Positions 26,340 through 34,513 of a stretch of 64,000 nt of DNA are shown here, piece by piece (positions within the stretch are counted from its first letter, which is position 1; each line of letters begins with the position of its first letter). The translations under genes were made by a program, and so were the position numbers. The DNA is taken from assembly GCA_052143835.1 (NCBI GenBank), contig JBKQRV010000112.1, forward strand, positions 1-64,000, given 5' to 3'. The notes under the pieces were generated by a model. That model saw only the letters and a list, made by a program, of their open reading frames with translations. It was not told the origin of the DNA and ran no database searches. This stretch comes from DASPPM01 sp052143835 (GTDB taxonomy: Bacteria; Pseudomonadota; Alphaproteobacteria; JACZXZ01).

Positions 26340-27317
26340 GTGCGCCTCGGCCTCGTCCTTGGCCTCGTCGTCCTGGCAGGGGCACTCGTGCCCTTGGGCC
26401 TGCCCGTCTACCTGCTGACCGTGCTCACCGAGGGGCTGATCTTCGGCCTCTTCGCCATGAGCCTCGACCTCATGGTCGGCTATACGCGGCTCTATTCCTT
26501 CGGCCACGCCGCGGCCTACGGGCTCGGCGCCTATTCCGCGGCCCTCATCCTCACGCATCTCCATTGGCCGCTCCCCATCGCCCTCGTGCTTGCCGTGCTC
26601 GCGACCCTCGTCATCGCCATTCCGATCGCCTGGGTGTGCACCAAGTCGACCGGCGTCTCCTTCGCCATGCTGACGCTCGCCTTCGCCCAGCTCGGCTATG
26701 CCATGCTGTTCCGCTTCAAGGAGGTGACCGGCGGTTCGGACGGCATCGACGGCGTGCCGCGACCGCCGGGGCCCTTCGGCATCGACTGGTTCCACGGCGA
26801 GACCGGCTACTTCTACCTCGTGCTCTTCTGCCTCGTCGGCTCGTATCTTTTGTGCCGGGCGATCGTGCGCTCGCCCTTCGGCGCCGTGCTCGCCGGCATC
26901 CGCGAGAACGAGGCCAAGGCGCGGGCACTCGGCTACAACACGCGCGCCTACAAGATGACGACCGTGGTGCTCGCCTACGGCTTCGGCGGGCTTGCCGGCG
27001 CCCTCTACGCGCCCTTCGCGGGCTTCGCCTCGCCCGAGCTCTTCTTCTGGCTCGTCTCGGGCCGGGTGCTCATCATGGTGATCGTGGGAGGGGCCGGCAC
27101 CCTGATCGGTCCGATCTTCGGCGGCGCCTTCTTCCTCTTCCTCGAGCACCAGCTTTCCGAGATCACCGATCTCTGGCCGCTCATCTTCGGCTCGCTCTTC
27201 ATCGGCTTCGTGCTTTTAGCACCGCAAGGCATCTTCGGCATCGTCGCCGGCCGGCTCAAGAGGAAGGAGCGCAGAGCCCCCGGCGGCGGCGAGGAGGCCC
27301 CCGATGCCGCTGCTTGA
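26340..27317 (+). CDS. livM: Branched-chain amino acid-type ABC transporter permease (LivM-like)
   Basis: Second channel subunit, 325 residues, GTG start at 26340 with AAGGAGG just inside the end of livH. Membrane segments begin at LVLGLVVLAGALVPLGL. Typical LivM features include MSLDLMVGYTRLYSFGHAA, NEAKARALGYNTRAYK and LVSGRVLIMVIVGGAGTLIG. The C-terminal tail is cytoplasmic and basic (RLKRKERRAPGG). It overlaps the ATPase gene by 14 bp. Confidence 0.9.
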   Translation: MRLGLVLGLVVLAGALVPLGLPVYLLTVLTEGLIFGLFAMSLDLMVGYTRLYSFGHAAAYGLGAYSAALILTHLHWPLPIALVLAVLATLVIAIPIAWVCTKSTGVSFAMLTLAFAQLGYAMLFRFKEVTGGSDGIDGVPRPPGPFGIDWFHGETGYFYLVLFCLVGSYLLCRAIVRSPFGAVLAGIRENEAKARALGYNTRAYKMTTVVLAYGFGGLAGALYAPFAGFASPELFFWLVSGRVLIMVIVGGAGTLIGPIFGGAFFLFLEHQLSEITDLWPLIFGSLFIGFVLLAPQGIFGIVAGRLKRKERRAPGGGEEAPDAAA

Positions 27318-28053
27318 GCTCAGGGGCCTGTCGCACCGCTTCGGGGCACTCGTCGCCGTCGACGCCGTCGACATGAGTATCGAGGCGGGCGAGATCCGCG
27401 CCGTCATCGGCCCGAACGGTGCCGGGAAATCGACGCTCTTCAATCTGATCACCGGCCTCTTCAAGCCGAGCGCGGGGGCGGTGTACTTCGCCGGGGCCGA
27501 GATCACCGGCCTGCCGGCGCACCAGATCGCGGGCTACGGCATCGCGCGCACCTTCCAGCTCACCCATCTCTTTCCGCAGCTCACCGCGCGCGAGAACGTG
27601 CGCATCGCGGCCCAGGCCCGCGACAAGGGACGCTGGCAGCTCCTGGGCGGCGGCGGCGTCTTGGCCCGCACGGCAGCACTGGCCGATGAGGCGCTCGAGC
27701 GCATGCGCCTCTCGCCCCTCGCCGACCGGCCCGCGGCCCTCCTCTCCCACGGCGACCAGCGCCTGCTCGAGGTCGCCATGGCGATCGCGCAGAAGCCGCG
27801 CCTCATCATGCTCGACGAGCCGACGCAAGGGCTCTCGATCGAGGAGACCGACCATGCGGTCGACAACCTCAAGGCCGCCCTTGCCGGCGGCGAGCTCACC
27901 ATGATCCTCGTCGAGCACGACATGGAGGTGGTGTTCAAGCTCGCGGACAACATCACCGTGCTCCACCGCGGCCACGTCATCGCCGACGGACCGGCCGCGG
28001 CGGTGCGCGCCGACCCGGTGGTGCAGCGCGCCTATCTCGGAGGGGCGGAGTGA
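27304..28053 (+). CDS. livG: Branched-chain amino acid-type ABC transporter ATP-binding protein (LivG-like)
   Basis: 249-residue ATPase. Walker A is GPNGAGKSTLFNLI, the LivG-typical segment after it is GIARTFQLTHLFPQLT, the signature is modified to LLSHGDQRLLEVAMA (SHGDQ instead of LSGGQ, as common in LivG/UrtD), and Walker B is LIMLDEPTQGLS. The variant signature is usual for the family. Its start lies inside the end of livM, and its stop overlaps the livF ATG by one base. Confidence 0.9.
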   Translation: MPLLELRGLSHRFGALVAVDAVDMSIEAGEIRAVIGPNGAGKSTLFNLITGLFKPSAGAVYFAGAEITGLPAHQIAGYGIARTFQLTHLFPQLTARENVRIAAQARDKGRWQLLGGGGVLARTAALADEALERMRLSPLADRPAALLSHGDQRLLEVAMAIAQKPRLIMLDEPTQGLSIEETDHAVDNLKAALAGGELTMILVEHDMEVVFKLADNITVLHRGHVIADGPAAAVRADPVVQRAYLGGAE

Positions 28054-28748
28054 TGCTGCGCGTGGAGGGGCTCCATACCTATTACGGCCAGGGGCACATC
28101 CTCCACGGCGTCGATCTCGAGATCCCGGAAGGCGGGATCGCCGCGGTGCTCGGCCGCAACGGCGTGGGCAAGACGACGACGGTGCGCTCGATCATGGGGT
28201 TGGCACCGCCCAGCCGTGGCCGCGTGCTCCTGGCCGGCGAGGACGTGGCCGGACGCCCCTCGCACGCGATCGCGCGCCTGGGCGTCGCCTACGTGCCCGA
28301 GGGCCGCATGATCTTCCCGGATTTGACCGTGCTCGAGAACATCGCGGTCGCGGCGCGCCGGCCCGCCAAGCGCTGGACGCTCGCACGCCTCCTGGAGCTC
28401 TTCCCCGCCCTCGCCGAGCGCCGGCGCAGCAAGGGCTGGCAGCTCTCGGGCGGCGAGCAGCAGATGCTGGCGCTGGCGCGGGCCCTCGTCATCGATCCCA
28501 AGATCATGCTGCTGGACGAGCCCTCGCAGGGTCTCGCCCCCCAGGTGGTCGAGGAGCTCACCCGCGTGATCGCCGGGCTCGGGGTCGAGGGCGTCTCCGT
28601 CCTCCTCGTCGAGCAGAACCTGCGCCTCGCCGAGGCGGTCGCGGACCGCGTCTACGTCATGGTCAAGGGACGCATGGTCTACGAGGCGCCGCTTCAGCGC
28701 TTCCAGGCCGAGCGCGACGAGGTCAAGGCGCGCTATCTCACGCTGTGA
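28053..28748 (+). CDS. livF: Branched-chain amino acid-type ABC transporter ATP-binding protein (LivF-like)
   Basis: Second ATPase, 231 residues. Walker A is GRNGVGKTTTVRSIM, the signature LSGGEQQMLALARAL, Walker B IMLLDEPSQGLAP, and the LivF-typical YVPEGRMIFPDLTVLENI is present. ATG 28053 overlaps the livG stop (TGATG). A GTG one codon earlier is also open. It ends the five-gene importer, and a family-B repeat begins 22 bp after its stop. Confidence 0.9.
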   Translation: MLRVEGLHTYYGQGHILHGVDLEIPEGGIAAVLGRNGVGKTTTVRSIMGLAPPSRGRVLLAGEDVAGRPSHAIARLGVAYVPEGRMIFPDLTVLENIAVAARRPAKRWTLARLLELFPALAERRRSKGWQLSGGEQQMLALARALVIDPKIMLLDEPSQGLAPQVVEELTRVIAGLGVEGVSVLLVEQNLRLAEAVADRVYVMVKGRMVYEAPLQRFQAERDEVKARYLTL

Positions 28749-28770
28749 GAGGCGAGCGCCGGAAGCAAGT

Positions 28771-29003
28771 TTTACCACGGAGATCACGGAGGTCACGGAG
28801 AAAGAAAGAAATCCCTCTCCCGCTCGCGGGAGAGGGGCTTAACGTGATCGGCGCCTCCGCAAAGATGTGTGCATCAACTAGCGCCTTCGCGGGGACAAGT
28901 TTCGCAGGAATGACGATCGATAACACTCCGATTCCATCAGATCGGAAGAGGCGTTAAATCTTACTGTTCTTCTCCGTGATCTCCGTGACCTCCGTGGTGA
29001 AAT
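28771..29003. repeat. Family-B inverted-repeat element (copy 2), between convergent genes
   Basis: Left arm 28774-28801 (ACCACGGAGATCACGGAGG...) and right arm 28971-28998 (...CTCCGTGACCTCCGTGGT) are inverted with about 2 mismatches in 28. Between them is a family-C hairpin CCCTCTCCCGCTCGCGGGAGAGGG at about 28812-28835, written here only as its two arms CCCTCTCCCGC and GCGGGAGAGGG. The element fills almost the whole gap between livF and the acyl-CoA ligase stops and could work as a bidirectional terminator. No gene is present. Confidence 0.75.
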
Positions 29004-29019
29004 CTTGTCGGGCAGCGCC

Positions 29020-30654
29020 TCACCCCGCCTTGCGCTTGGCATCGCGCTCCTGGACTTGGCGTGCCAAGATGAAGCGCTGCAGCTTGCCGGTCGGCGTGAA
29101 GGGGAGCTCGGCGAAGATCTCGAGGCGCTCGGGCAGCTTGTAGGTGGCGACCTCGCCCTTGAGGAAATCGACGAACTCGGCGAGCGAGACCTCGGCCTCG
29201 GCCTTGGGCACCACGCAGAGGCAGTTGCGCTCGCCGAGGCGGGGATCGGGCACGCCGACGATCGCCGCGTGCAGCACCTTGGCGTGCGTATAGAGGATCT
29301 CCTCGACCTCGCGCGGGAAGAACTTCTTGCCGCCGCGGTTGATGATCTCCTTGGAGCGGCCGACGATGCGCACGTTGCCCTCGCCATCGGCGAATTCGCC
29401 GAGGTCCCCCGAGCGGAACCAGCCGTCGGCGGTGAAGGCCTCGGCGTTCGCTTGCGCATTGTCGCTGTAGCCGAGATGCACCGAGGGGCCGAAGCAGGCG
29501 ATCTCGCCTTGCTCGCCCGGACCCACGTCCCTGCCGTCCGGGGCGAGCAGGCGCAGCCCCATGCCCTCGACCGCGTGCCCGATGGTGCCGTTCACGCGCT
29601 CGGGGTCGTCCTCGAAGCGCGTGTAGCTGTGGTAGCCGGTCTCGAGCATGCCGTAGAGCTCGATGATCCGGCCCGACATGCGGCGCTGGAACTCGCGCAG
29701 CGTCTCGACCGGACAGGAGGCGCCGCCGGTGATGACGACGCGCAAGGAGGAGACGTCGAAGCGCTCGAGCTCCGGATCGTTGAGCATGGCGATGATCGAG
29801 GCGGGGGCCGTGCCGATGAAGCTGACGCGCTCGCGCTCGATGAGCTCGAGGGCCGCGCGCCCCGAGAAGTGGTCGAGCAGCACCGCGCGCGCGCCGAGCA
29901 TCAGGGCCTGGAGCAGGAGGAGATAGCCCCAATTGAGGCCGATGGGGAGATAGATGAGGAAGACGTCGTCTTGGCTCGCGCGCATGTCGCGCGTCATGAA
30001 GCGCACGGCCGGGAGCGTGGTGTTGAAAGAATGCAGCACGCACTTCGGATTTCCCGTGGTGCCCGAGGTGAAGGCCATGCGGTAGACCTCGTTGGCATCC
30101 ATGTGCACCCGCTCTTCGAGGGGGAGGGGGGCCGAGGTCCGAAGTCCCTCGACAAGGGAGACCGTGTCGCCTCCGCCCTCGCCGTCGATCACGCAAACGA
30201 GCTTGAGCTCCGGCAGTCGGGGCTTGAGTGCCTGCACCATGGCGGGATAGTCGAAGCCCTTGAACGATGTGGCAGAGACATACGCGCGGCTTTTCGAGAA
30301 GCGCAGGATGTATTCGACCTCGCGGCTGCGGAAATCGGGGCTGATCTTGTTGGCGACGGCGCCGAGCAATTCGAGGGAGAAGAAGACGTAGGCGAACTCC
30401 ACCCAGTTGGGGAGCTGGATGGTCACCACGTCCCCGCGCCCGATGCCGCACTTTCTGAGGAAGGCGGCGGTGCGATCGACCTTCTCCAGGAGCTCGCCGT
30501 AGCTGACGCGGGACTTGGCGTCGATGACGGCGATCCGCTCCGGGTGCTGCGCCGCCACCGCACTCAGCAAATCGTAGAAGGTCTCCTTGCCCCAATGGCC
30601 CGATTTGGTGAAGCGCTCGATCATCTCCTTAGTGAGGCGGGTCTCGAAAGGCAT
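29020..30654 (-). CDS. AMP-dependent acyl-CoA synthetase/ligase (cyclohexanecarboxylate/medium-chain type)
   Basis: ANL-superfamily enzyme of 544 residues that activates a carboxylic acid with ATP and CoA. The P-loop is TSGTTGNPK (residues 196-204), the adenine motif is around ELYGMLETGYHSY, the hinge is GWFRSGDLGEFADGEG, and the C-terminal catalytic region is NRGGKKFFPREVEEI with TPTGKLQR near the end. The pattern around the hinge resembles AliA/cyclohexanecarboxylate or short-branched acyl ligases, though the acid is not identifiable. ATG 30654 has an AAGGAGCC ribosome site. The open frame extends another 136 codons upstream without family features. It is divergent from the CoxL-like gene. 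Confidence 0.87.
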   Translation of the reverse strand: MPFETRLTKEMIERFTKSGHWGKETFYDLLSAVAAQHPERIAVIDAKSRVSYGELLEKVDRTAAFLRKCGIGRGDVVTIQLPNWVEFAYVFFSLELLGAVANKISPDFRSREVEYILRFSKSRAYVSATSFKGFDYPAMVQALKPRLPELKLVCVIDGEGGGDTVSLVEGLRTSAPLPLEERVHMDANEVYRMAFTSGTTGNPKCVLHSFNTTLPAVRFMTRDMRASQDDVFLIYLPIGLNWGYLLLLQALMLGARAVLLDHFSGRAALELIERERVSFIGTAPASIIAMLNDPELERFDVSSLRVVITGGASCPVETLREFQRRMSGRIIELYGMLETGYHSYTRFEDDPERVNGTIGHAVEGMGLRLLAPDGRDVGPGEQGEIACFGPSVHLGYSDNAQANAEAFTADGWFRSGDLGEFADGEGNVRIVGRSKEIINRGGKKFFPREVEEILYTHAKVLHAAIVGVPDPRLGERNCLCVVPKAEAEVSLAEFVDFLKGEVATYKLPERLEIFAELPFTPTGKLQRFILARQVQERDAKRKAG

Positions 30655-30891
30655 GGGCGGCTCCTTTTGGGCGCGGTCGTTCCTTGCTGTCCCCAGCCTC
30701 GCTGTCGCTCGCGAGCATGAGCCTATGGCGACCGGCGGGCGGCGTTCAAGGGATTTGCAGCACGACCGCGGCTGAAGGGCGCCTGTCTGGGCCTCGATAC
30801 CTTGACCATGGTCGGGGCGGAGCGGTCTTGCCCCGAGGGCGGAGGCGGTCGATATCCTATCCGACTTGCGGACGATAGCGAGAGGGCATTC

Positions 30892-33261
30892 ATGGACGCG
30901 CGTTATCCGGTCGAGGACTCGAGCGAGAGGCAATACGGCATCGGCCAGGCGGTGCCGCGCAGTGAGGATCCCTATCTCCTGCGCGGCGAGGGCCGCTACA
31001 CCGACGATGTGAAGCTGCCCTCCCAGGCCTATGCCGTGATGGTGCGCAGCCGCCATGCCCACGGCCGGGTCAAGTCAATAGACGCGCGCGCCGCGCGCGC
31101 CATGCCGGGCGTGCTCGCGGTGGTGACCGGCGAGGAGCTCGCGGCCGCCGGCTACGGCACGCTCAAATGCCTGCTTCCCGCGACCAATCGCGACGGCACC
31201 CCCATGCGCCAGCCCGCCTGGCCCGCCTTGACGACGGACCGCGTGCGCTATTTGGGCGATGCGCTCGCCTGCGTCGTCGCCGAAAGCGTGGCCCAGGCCA
31301 AGGACGCGGCCGAGGCGGTCGAGGTCGAGATCGAGCCGCTTCCCGTGGTCACGCGCGCGAGCGAGGCGGCGAAGCCGGGCGCTCCTCTTGTCTACGACGA
31401 CGTTCCCTTGAATATCGCCGCCGATTTCCATTACGGCGACGCCGAGAAGGTCGCCGACGCCTTCAATCGCGCGGCCCATGTCACGCGGCTCGAGATCGTC
31501 AACAACCGCGTCGTGGTCTGCGCCATGGAGCCGCGCTCGGCCGTCGCCGCCTACGACGCCAAGGCGGACAAATGGACGTTCCACGCCGGCTGCCAGGGCG
31601 TCTTCGGCCTACGCAACCAGATCGCCAAGGACATCCTCAAGGTGCCGCTCGAGAAGGTGCGCGTGCTTTCCGGCAACATCGGCGGCTCCTTCGGCATGAA
31701 GGCGCCGGTCTTCCCCGAATATGTCTGCATCCTGCATGCCGCGCGCGCGCTCGGCCGCCCCGTCAAGTGGACGGACGAGCGCTCGGAGAGCTTTCTCTCC
31801 GACACGCAGGGTCGCGACCACGAATACCTGGCCGAGCTGGCGCTCGACGAGGACGGCCGGTTCCTCGCGTTGCGCATCACCGGCTACGGCAACCTCGGCG
31901 GCCGGCTGGCGCACGTCTCGCCGCTCATGCCGACGATGAACGTCACCAAGAACGCGATCGGCGTCTACCGCACGCCGCTCGTCGAGACCTCGACCAAGCT
32001 CGTCTTCACCAACACGGTGCCGATCAACGCCTATCGCGGCGCCGGCCGGCCCGAGGGCAACTACGTCATGGAGCGGCTCGTCGACGCGGCGGCGCGCGAG
32101 ATGGGGATCGACCCCGTCGAGCTGCGCCGGCGCAATCACGTGCGGCCCGAGGAGATGCCCTACAAGACGCCGGCGGGCACCACCTACGACAGCGGCGACT
32201 TCACCCGCCTCATGGAGAAGGCGCTCGCCGAGGCCGACTGGAACGACTTTGCCGGGCGCAGGCGGGAGAGTGCCGCGCGCGGGCTCCTGCGCGGCCGCGG
32301 CATCGGCAATTATCTCGAGGTGACCGCACCCCCCATGAAGGAGATGGGCGGCATCCGCTTCGAGGCCAATGGCACGGTCACCATCATCACCGGCACGCTC
32401 GACTACGGCCAGGGCCACGCCTCGCCCTTCGCGCAGATCCTGCACGAGAAGCTCGGCGTGCCCTTCGCGCGCATCCGCCTCCTCCAGGGCGACAGCGACG
32501 AGCTCGTCGCGGGCGGGGGCACGGGCGGCTCGAAGTCGGTGATGGCGAGCGGCTCGGCGATCGTGGAGGCGAGCGCGAAGGTGGTCGAGCAGGGCAAGAA
32601 GATCGCCTCGGTCGTGCTCGAGGCGGCGGCGGCCGACATCGAGTTCGCAGGCGGCCGCTTCACCATTGTCGGCACCGACCGCGGAATCGGCATCATGGAG
32701 CTCGCGGAGAAGCTGCGCCATGGGCTCAAGCTGCCGCCCGAGGTGCCGGCGACGCTCGACGTGAAGCACGTCTTCGACCACGCGCCTTCGGCCTATCCCA
32801 ACGGCTGCCACATCGCCGAGGTCGAGATCGACCCCTCGACCGGGACGGCCGAGGTCGTGCGCTACGTCATGGTCAACGACTTCGGCAACCTCATCAACCC
32901 GCTCCTCGTCGAAGGCCAGCTCCATGGCGGCGTCGTCCAGGGCATCGGCCAGGCGCTCATGGAGCGCACCGTGTACGACGAGGACGGCCAGCTCTTGACC
33001 GGCTCCTACATGGATTATGCGCTCCCGCGCGCGCCCGACCTGCCGAGCTTCGCCTTCTTCAGCCACCCGGTGCCGGCCAAGACCAACCTGCTGGGTGCGA
33101 AGGGCTGCGGGGAAGCCGGCTGCGCCGGCTCGCTGCCTGCGGTGATGAACGCCGTCGTCGACGCCCTCAGCGGGCTCGGCATCCGCCACCTCGACATGCC
33201 CGCCACCCCGCTTGCGATTTGGCAGGCGATTCAACAGGCGCAGAAGCACAGCGTGGCGTGA
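30892..33261 (+). CDS. Xanthine dehydrogenase-family molybdopterin-binding subunit (form II CoxL-like)
   Basis: Large catalytic subunit of a molybdenum hydroxylase, 789 residues, with the typical start YGIGQAVPRSEDPYLLRGEGRY-type segment (cited from RSEDPYLLRG). The active-site loop is AYRGAGR (380-386), which is the form II signature, not the AYxCSFR of true CO dehydrogenase. The catalytic glutamate is in KGCGEAGCAG (Glu741). Such enzymes oxidise aldehydes, purines or heteroaromatics. The FAD and 2Fe-2S subunits that normally accompany it are not in the neighbouring genes, so partner subunits must be elsewhere. ATG 30892 follows AGAGGGC. Confidence 0.88.
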   Translation: MDARYPVEDSSERQYGIGQAVPRSEDPYLLRGEGRYTDDVKLPSQAYAVMVRSRHAHGRVKSIDARAARAMPGVLAVVTGEELAAAGYGTLKCLLPATNRDGTPMRQPAWPALTTDRVRYLGDALACVVAESVAQAKDAAEAVEVEIEPLPVVTRASEAAKPGAPLVYDDVPLNIAADFHYGDAEKVADAFNRAAHVTRLEIVNNRVVVCAMEPRSAVAAYDAKADKWTFHAGCQGVFGLRNQIAKDILKVPLEKVRVLSGNIGGSFGMKAPVFPEYVCILHAARALGRPVKWTDERSESFLSDTQGRDHEYLAELALDEDGRFLALRITGYGNLGGRLAHVSPLMPTMNVTKNAIGVYRTPLVETSTKLVFTNTVPINAYRGAGRPEGNYVMERLVDAAAREMGIDPVELRRRNHVRPEEMPYKTPAGTTYDSGDFTRLMEKALAEADWNDFAGRRRESAARGLLRGRGIGNYLEVTAPPMKEMGGIRFEANGTVTIITGTLDYGQGHASPFAQILHEKLGVPFARIRLLQGDSDELVAGGGTGGSKSVMASGSAIVEASAKVVEQGKKIASVVLEAAAADIEFAGGRFTIVGTDRGIGIMELAEKLRHGLKLPPEVPATLDVKHVFDHAPSAYPNGCHIAEVEIDPSTGTAEVVRYVMVNDFGNLINPLLVEGQLHGGVVQGIGQALMERTVYDEDGQLLTGSYMDYALPRAPDLPSFAFFSHPVPAKTNLLGAKGCGEAGCAGSLPAVMNAVVDALSGLGIRHLDMPATPLAIWQAIQQAQKHSVA

Positions 33262-33284
33262 ATAGCTCTAGACCTCGATAATTC

Positions 33285-33389
33285 GAGCGTCACCCCCACC
33301 CTACCCTCCCCCTTCGAGGGGGAGGGGGAGGTTTTGATGTCACTCGCCCATCCCCTCCCCCCTTGAGGGGGAGGGTAGGGAGGGGGGCA
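33285..33389. repeat. Family-C double palindrome between convergent genes (copy with twin at 63594-63698)
   Basis: Begins CGAGCGTCACCCCC, has CCTCCCCCTTCGAGGGGGAGG as a first hairpin and CCTCCCCCCTTGAGGGGGAGG-like second hairpin (arms CCTCCCCC and GGGGGAGG), and ends GGTAGGGAGGGGGG. A second copy with the same order of parts is at 63594-63698. It lies between the stops of two convergent genes, so it can serve as a bidirectional transcription end. Confidence 0.8.
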
Positions 33390-33411
33390 AGAAACGAAGC
33401 AGCCGGCGGCG

Positions 33412-33861
33412 TTACATGCCCGCCATCACCTGGCCGCGGATCTCGCCGGGGCCGTGGGCCGCGGTGTGGATGTTGATGTAGATCTTGCCGCCGAGAAAAT
33501 CGGCCATCTGCGCGTCGGTCAAGGTGGCCGAGCCCTTCATCGGGCTGGGGCCGACGGGGATCGGCACTTCTACACCGGCATTCGCACCGGCGGCGGCGGG
33601 CCCGTGGAAGTGGGCCGCCTTGGCATCGCCGCTCAAGCCGCTGTAGCTGATCTCCCAGCTCAGCATCTTGGTTGCCTTGTCGAGCGTGAGGGTCGCCTTG
33701 CCGGTGGCCGCCGTCGTCACCGGCGGCACCTCGGAGGCGCCGTTCAAGGTCGCCGTCATCTTCGTCATCATGCCTTGTGCTAAGCTGCTCGAGAGCGCGC
33801 CGATCGCCAGTGCCGCCACCGCGGCCATCGTCCAGAATGCTCTGCGGGTAATCCGCGACAT
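33412..33861 (-). CDS. CHRD domain-containing exported protein
   Basis: 149 residues. The N-terminus SRITRRAFWTMAAVAALAIG has a twin-arginine-like RRAFW and a hydrophobic core, with cleavage expected after SSLAQG. The rest is a single CHRD domain: MTATLNGASEVPPV at its start, AAHFHGPAAAG in the middle and HGPGEIRGQV at the end. CHRD domains occur in chordin and in many bacterial secreted proteins. A metal- or polymer-binding role has been suggested, but none is proven here. It is divergent from the cupredoxin gene and may be co-regulated with it through the 170-bp gap. Confidence 0.85.
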   Translation of the reverse strand: MSRITRRAFWTMAAVAALAIGALSSSLAQGMMTKMTATLNGASEVPPVTTAATGKATLTLDKATKMLSWEISYSGLSGDAKAAHFHGPAAAGANAGVEVPIPVGPSPMKGSATLTDAQMADFLGGKIYINIHTAAHGPGEIRGQVMAGM

Positions 33862-34037
33862 GTTCCCCTCCCAGGTTCGTTTCGGTCCCGGGCATTATTC
33901 GCCGGTGGGGCCGCCCGGGTCCACAAGTGCTCGGCTGAAGCGCTTCACATTCCCGTGATTTGCCGCCACCCCCGGCATCAAAATACCACGTTTTGGTCTA
34001 TTGATCGGGTCCGGCCGGCAAGGAAAGGGTCGTGGCA

Positions 34038-34439
34038 ATGCACCGTCCGCTCTCGCTTGCTCTCGCCTGCGTTGTGCTCGCCCTTGCGAGCCTCGCCGCG
34101 CGCGCCGCCGCCGTCGACTGGAGCAAGGCCGAGCTCTTTACCGTGACCATGACGGAGTATCGCTTCACCCCGAGCGATCTCAAATTCCGCCGTGGCGTGC
34201 CCTATCGCCTGCACTTGCAGAACGACGGCAAGGACACGCACGAGTTCGGCGCGCCCGAGTTCTTCAAGGCGGTCGAGGTCAGGAACCCCGAGGTGCTGGC
34301 CCAGGAAGGCAAGGAAGTCTTCCTGCAGCCGCACGAGAGCAAGGACGTCTATTTCATTGCCGAGCGCCCGGGCCGCTTCCCGCTCGCCTGCCCCGATCAC
34401 GATTGGGAAGGCATGACCGGCACGATCACGGTCGAGTAA
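34038..34439 (+). CDS. Exported cupredoxin-domain protein
   Basis: 133 residues with a Sec-type signal (LSLALACVVLALASLAARAAA). The mature domain is a plastocyanin/azurin-like fold with all four type I copper ligands visible: His68 in DTHEF, Cys118 and His121 in ACPDHDW, and Met126 in WEGMTG. It is therefore probably a periplasmic electron carrier or copper-binding protein. AAGGAAAGG lies at good spacing for ATG 34038. GTG 34032 is also in frame. No redox partner gene is adjacent. Confidence 0.85.
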   Translation: MHRPLSLALACVVLALASLAARAAAVDWSKAELFTVTMTEYRFTPSDLKFRRGVPYRLHLQNDGKDTHEFGAPEFFKAVEVRNPEVLAQEGKEVFLQPHESKDVYFIAERPGRFPLACPDHDWEGMTGTITVE

Positions 34440-34513
34440 GCGGCTCCCCTCATACCCCTCGCTCCCGCGCGCCTCTTGTCGGGCTGCGGGCATTGCCGCG
34501 GACGTGCCGCCCC

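Noticed and set aside
28939..28950. 12-mer AGATCGGAAGAG identical to the start of a common sequencing adapter
   Set aside because: The next base is G in place of C, and the sequence continues smoothly into the right arm of the family-B repeat, so chance is more likely than an assembly artefact.
30892..33261. Aerobic carbon monoxide dehydrogenase large subunit
   Set aside because: The active-site loop is AYRGAGR rather than AYxCSFR, and no coxM/coxS genes are adjacent.
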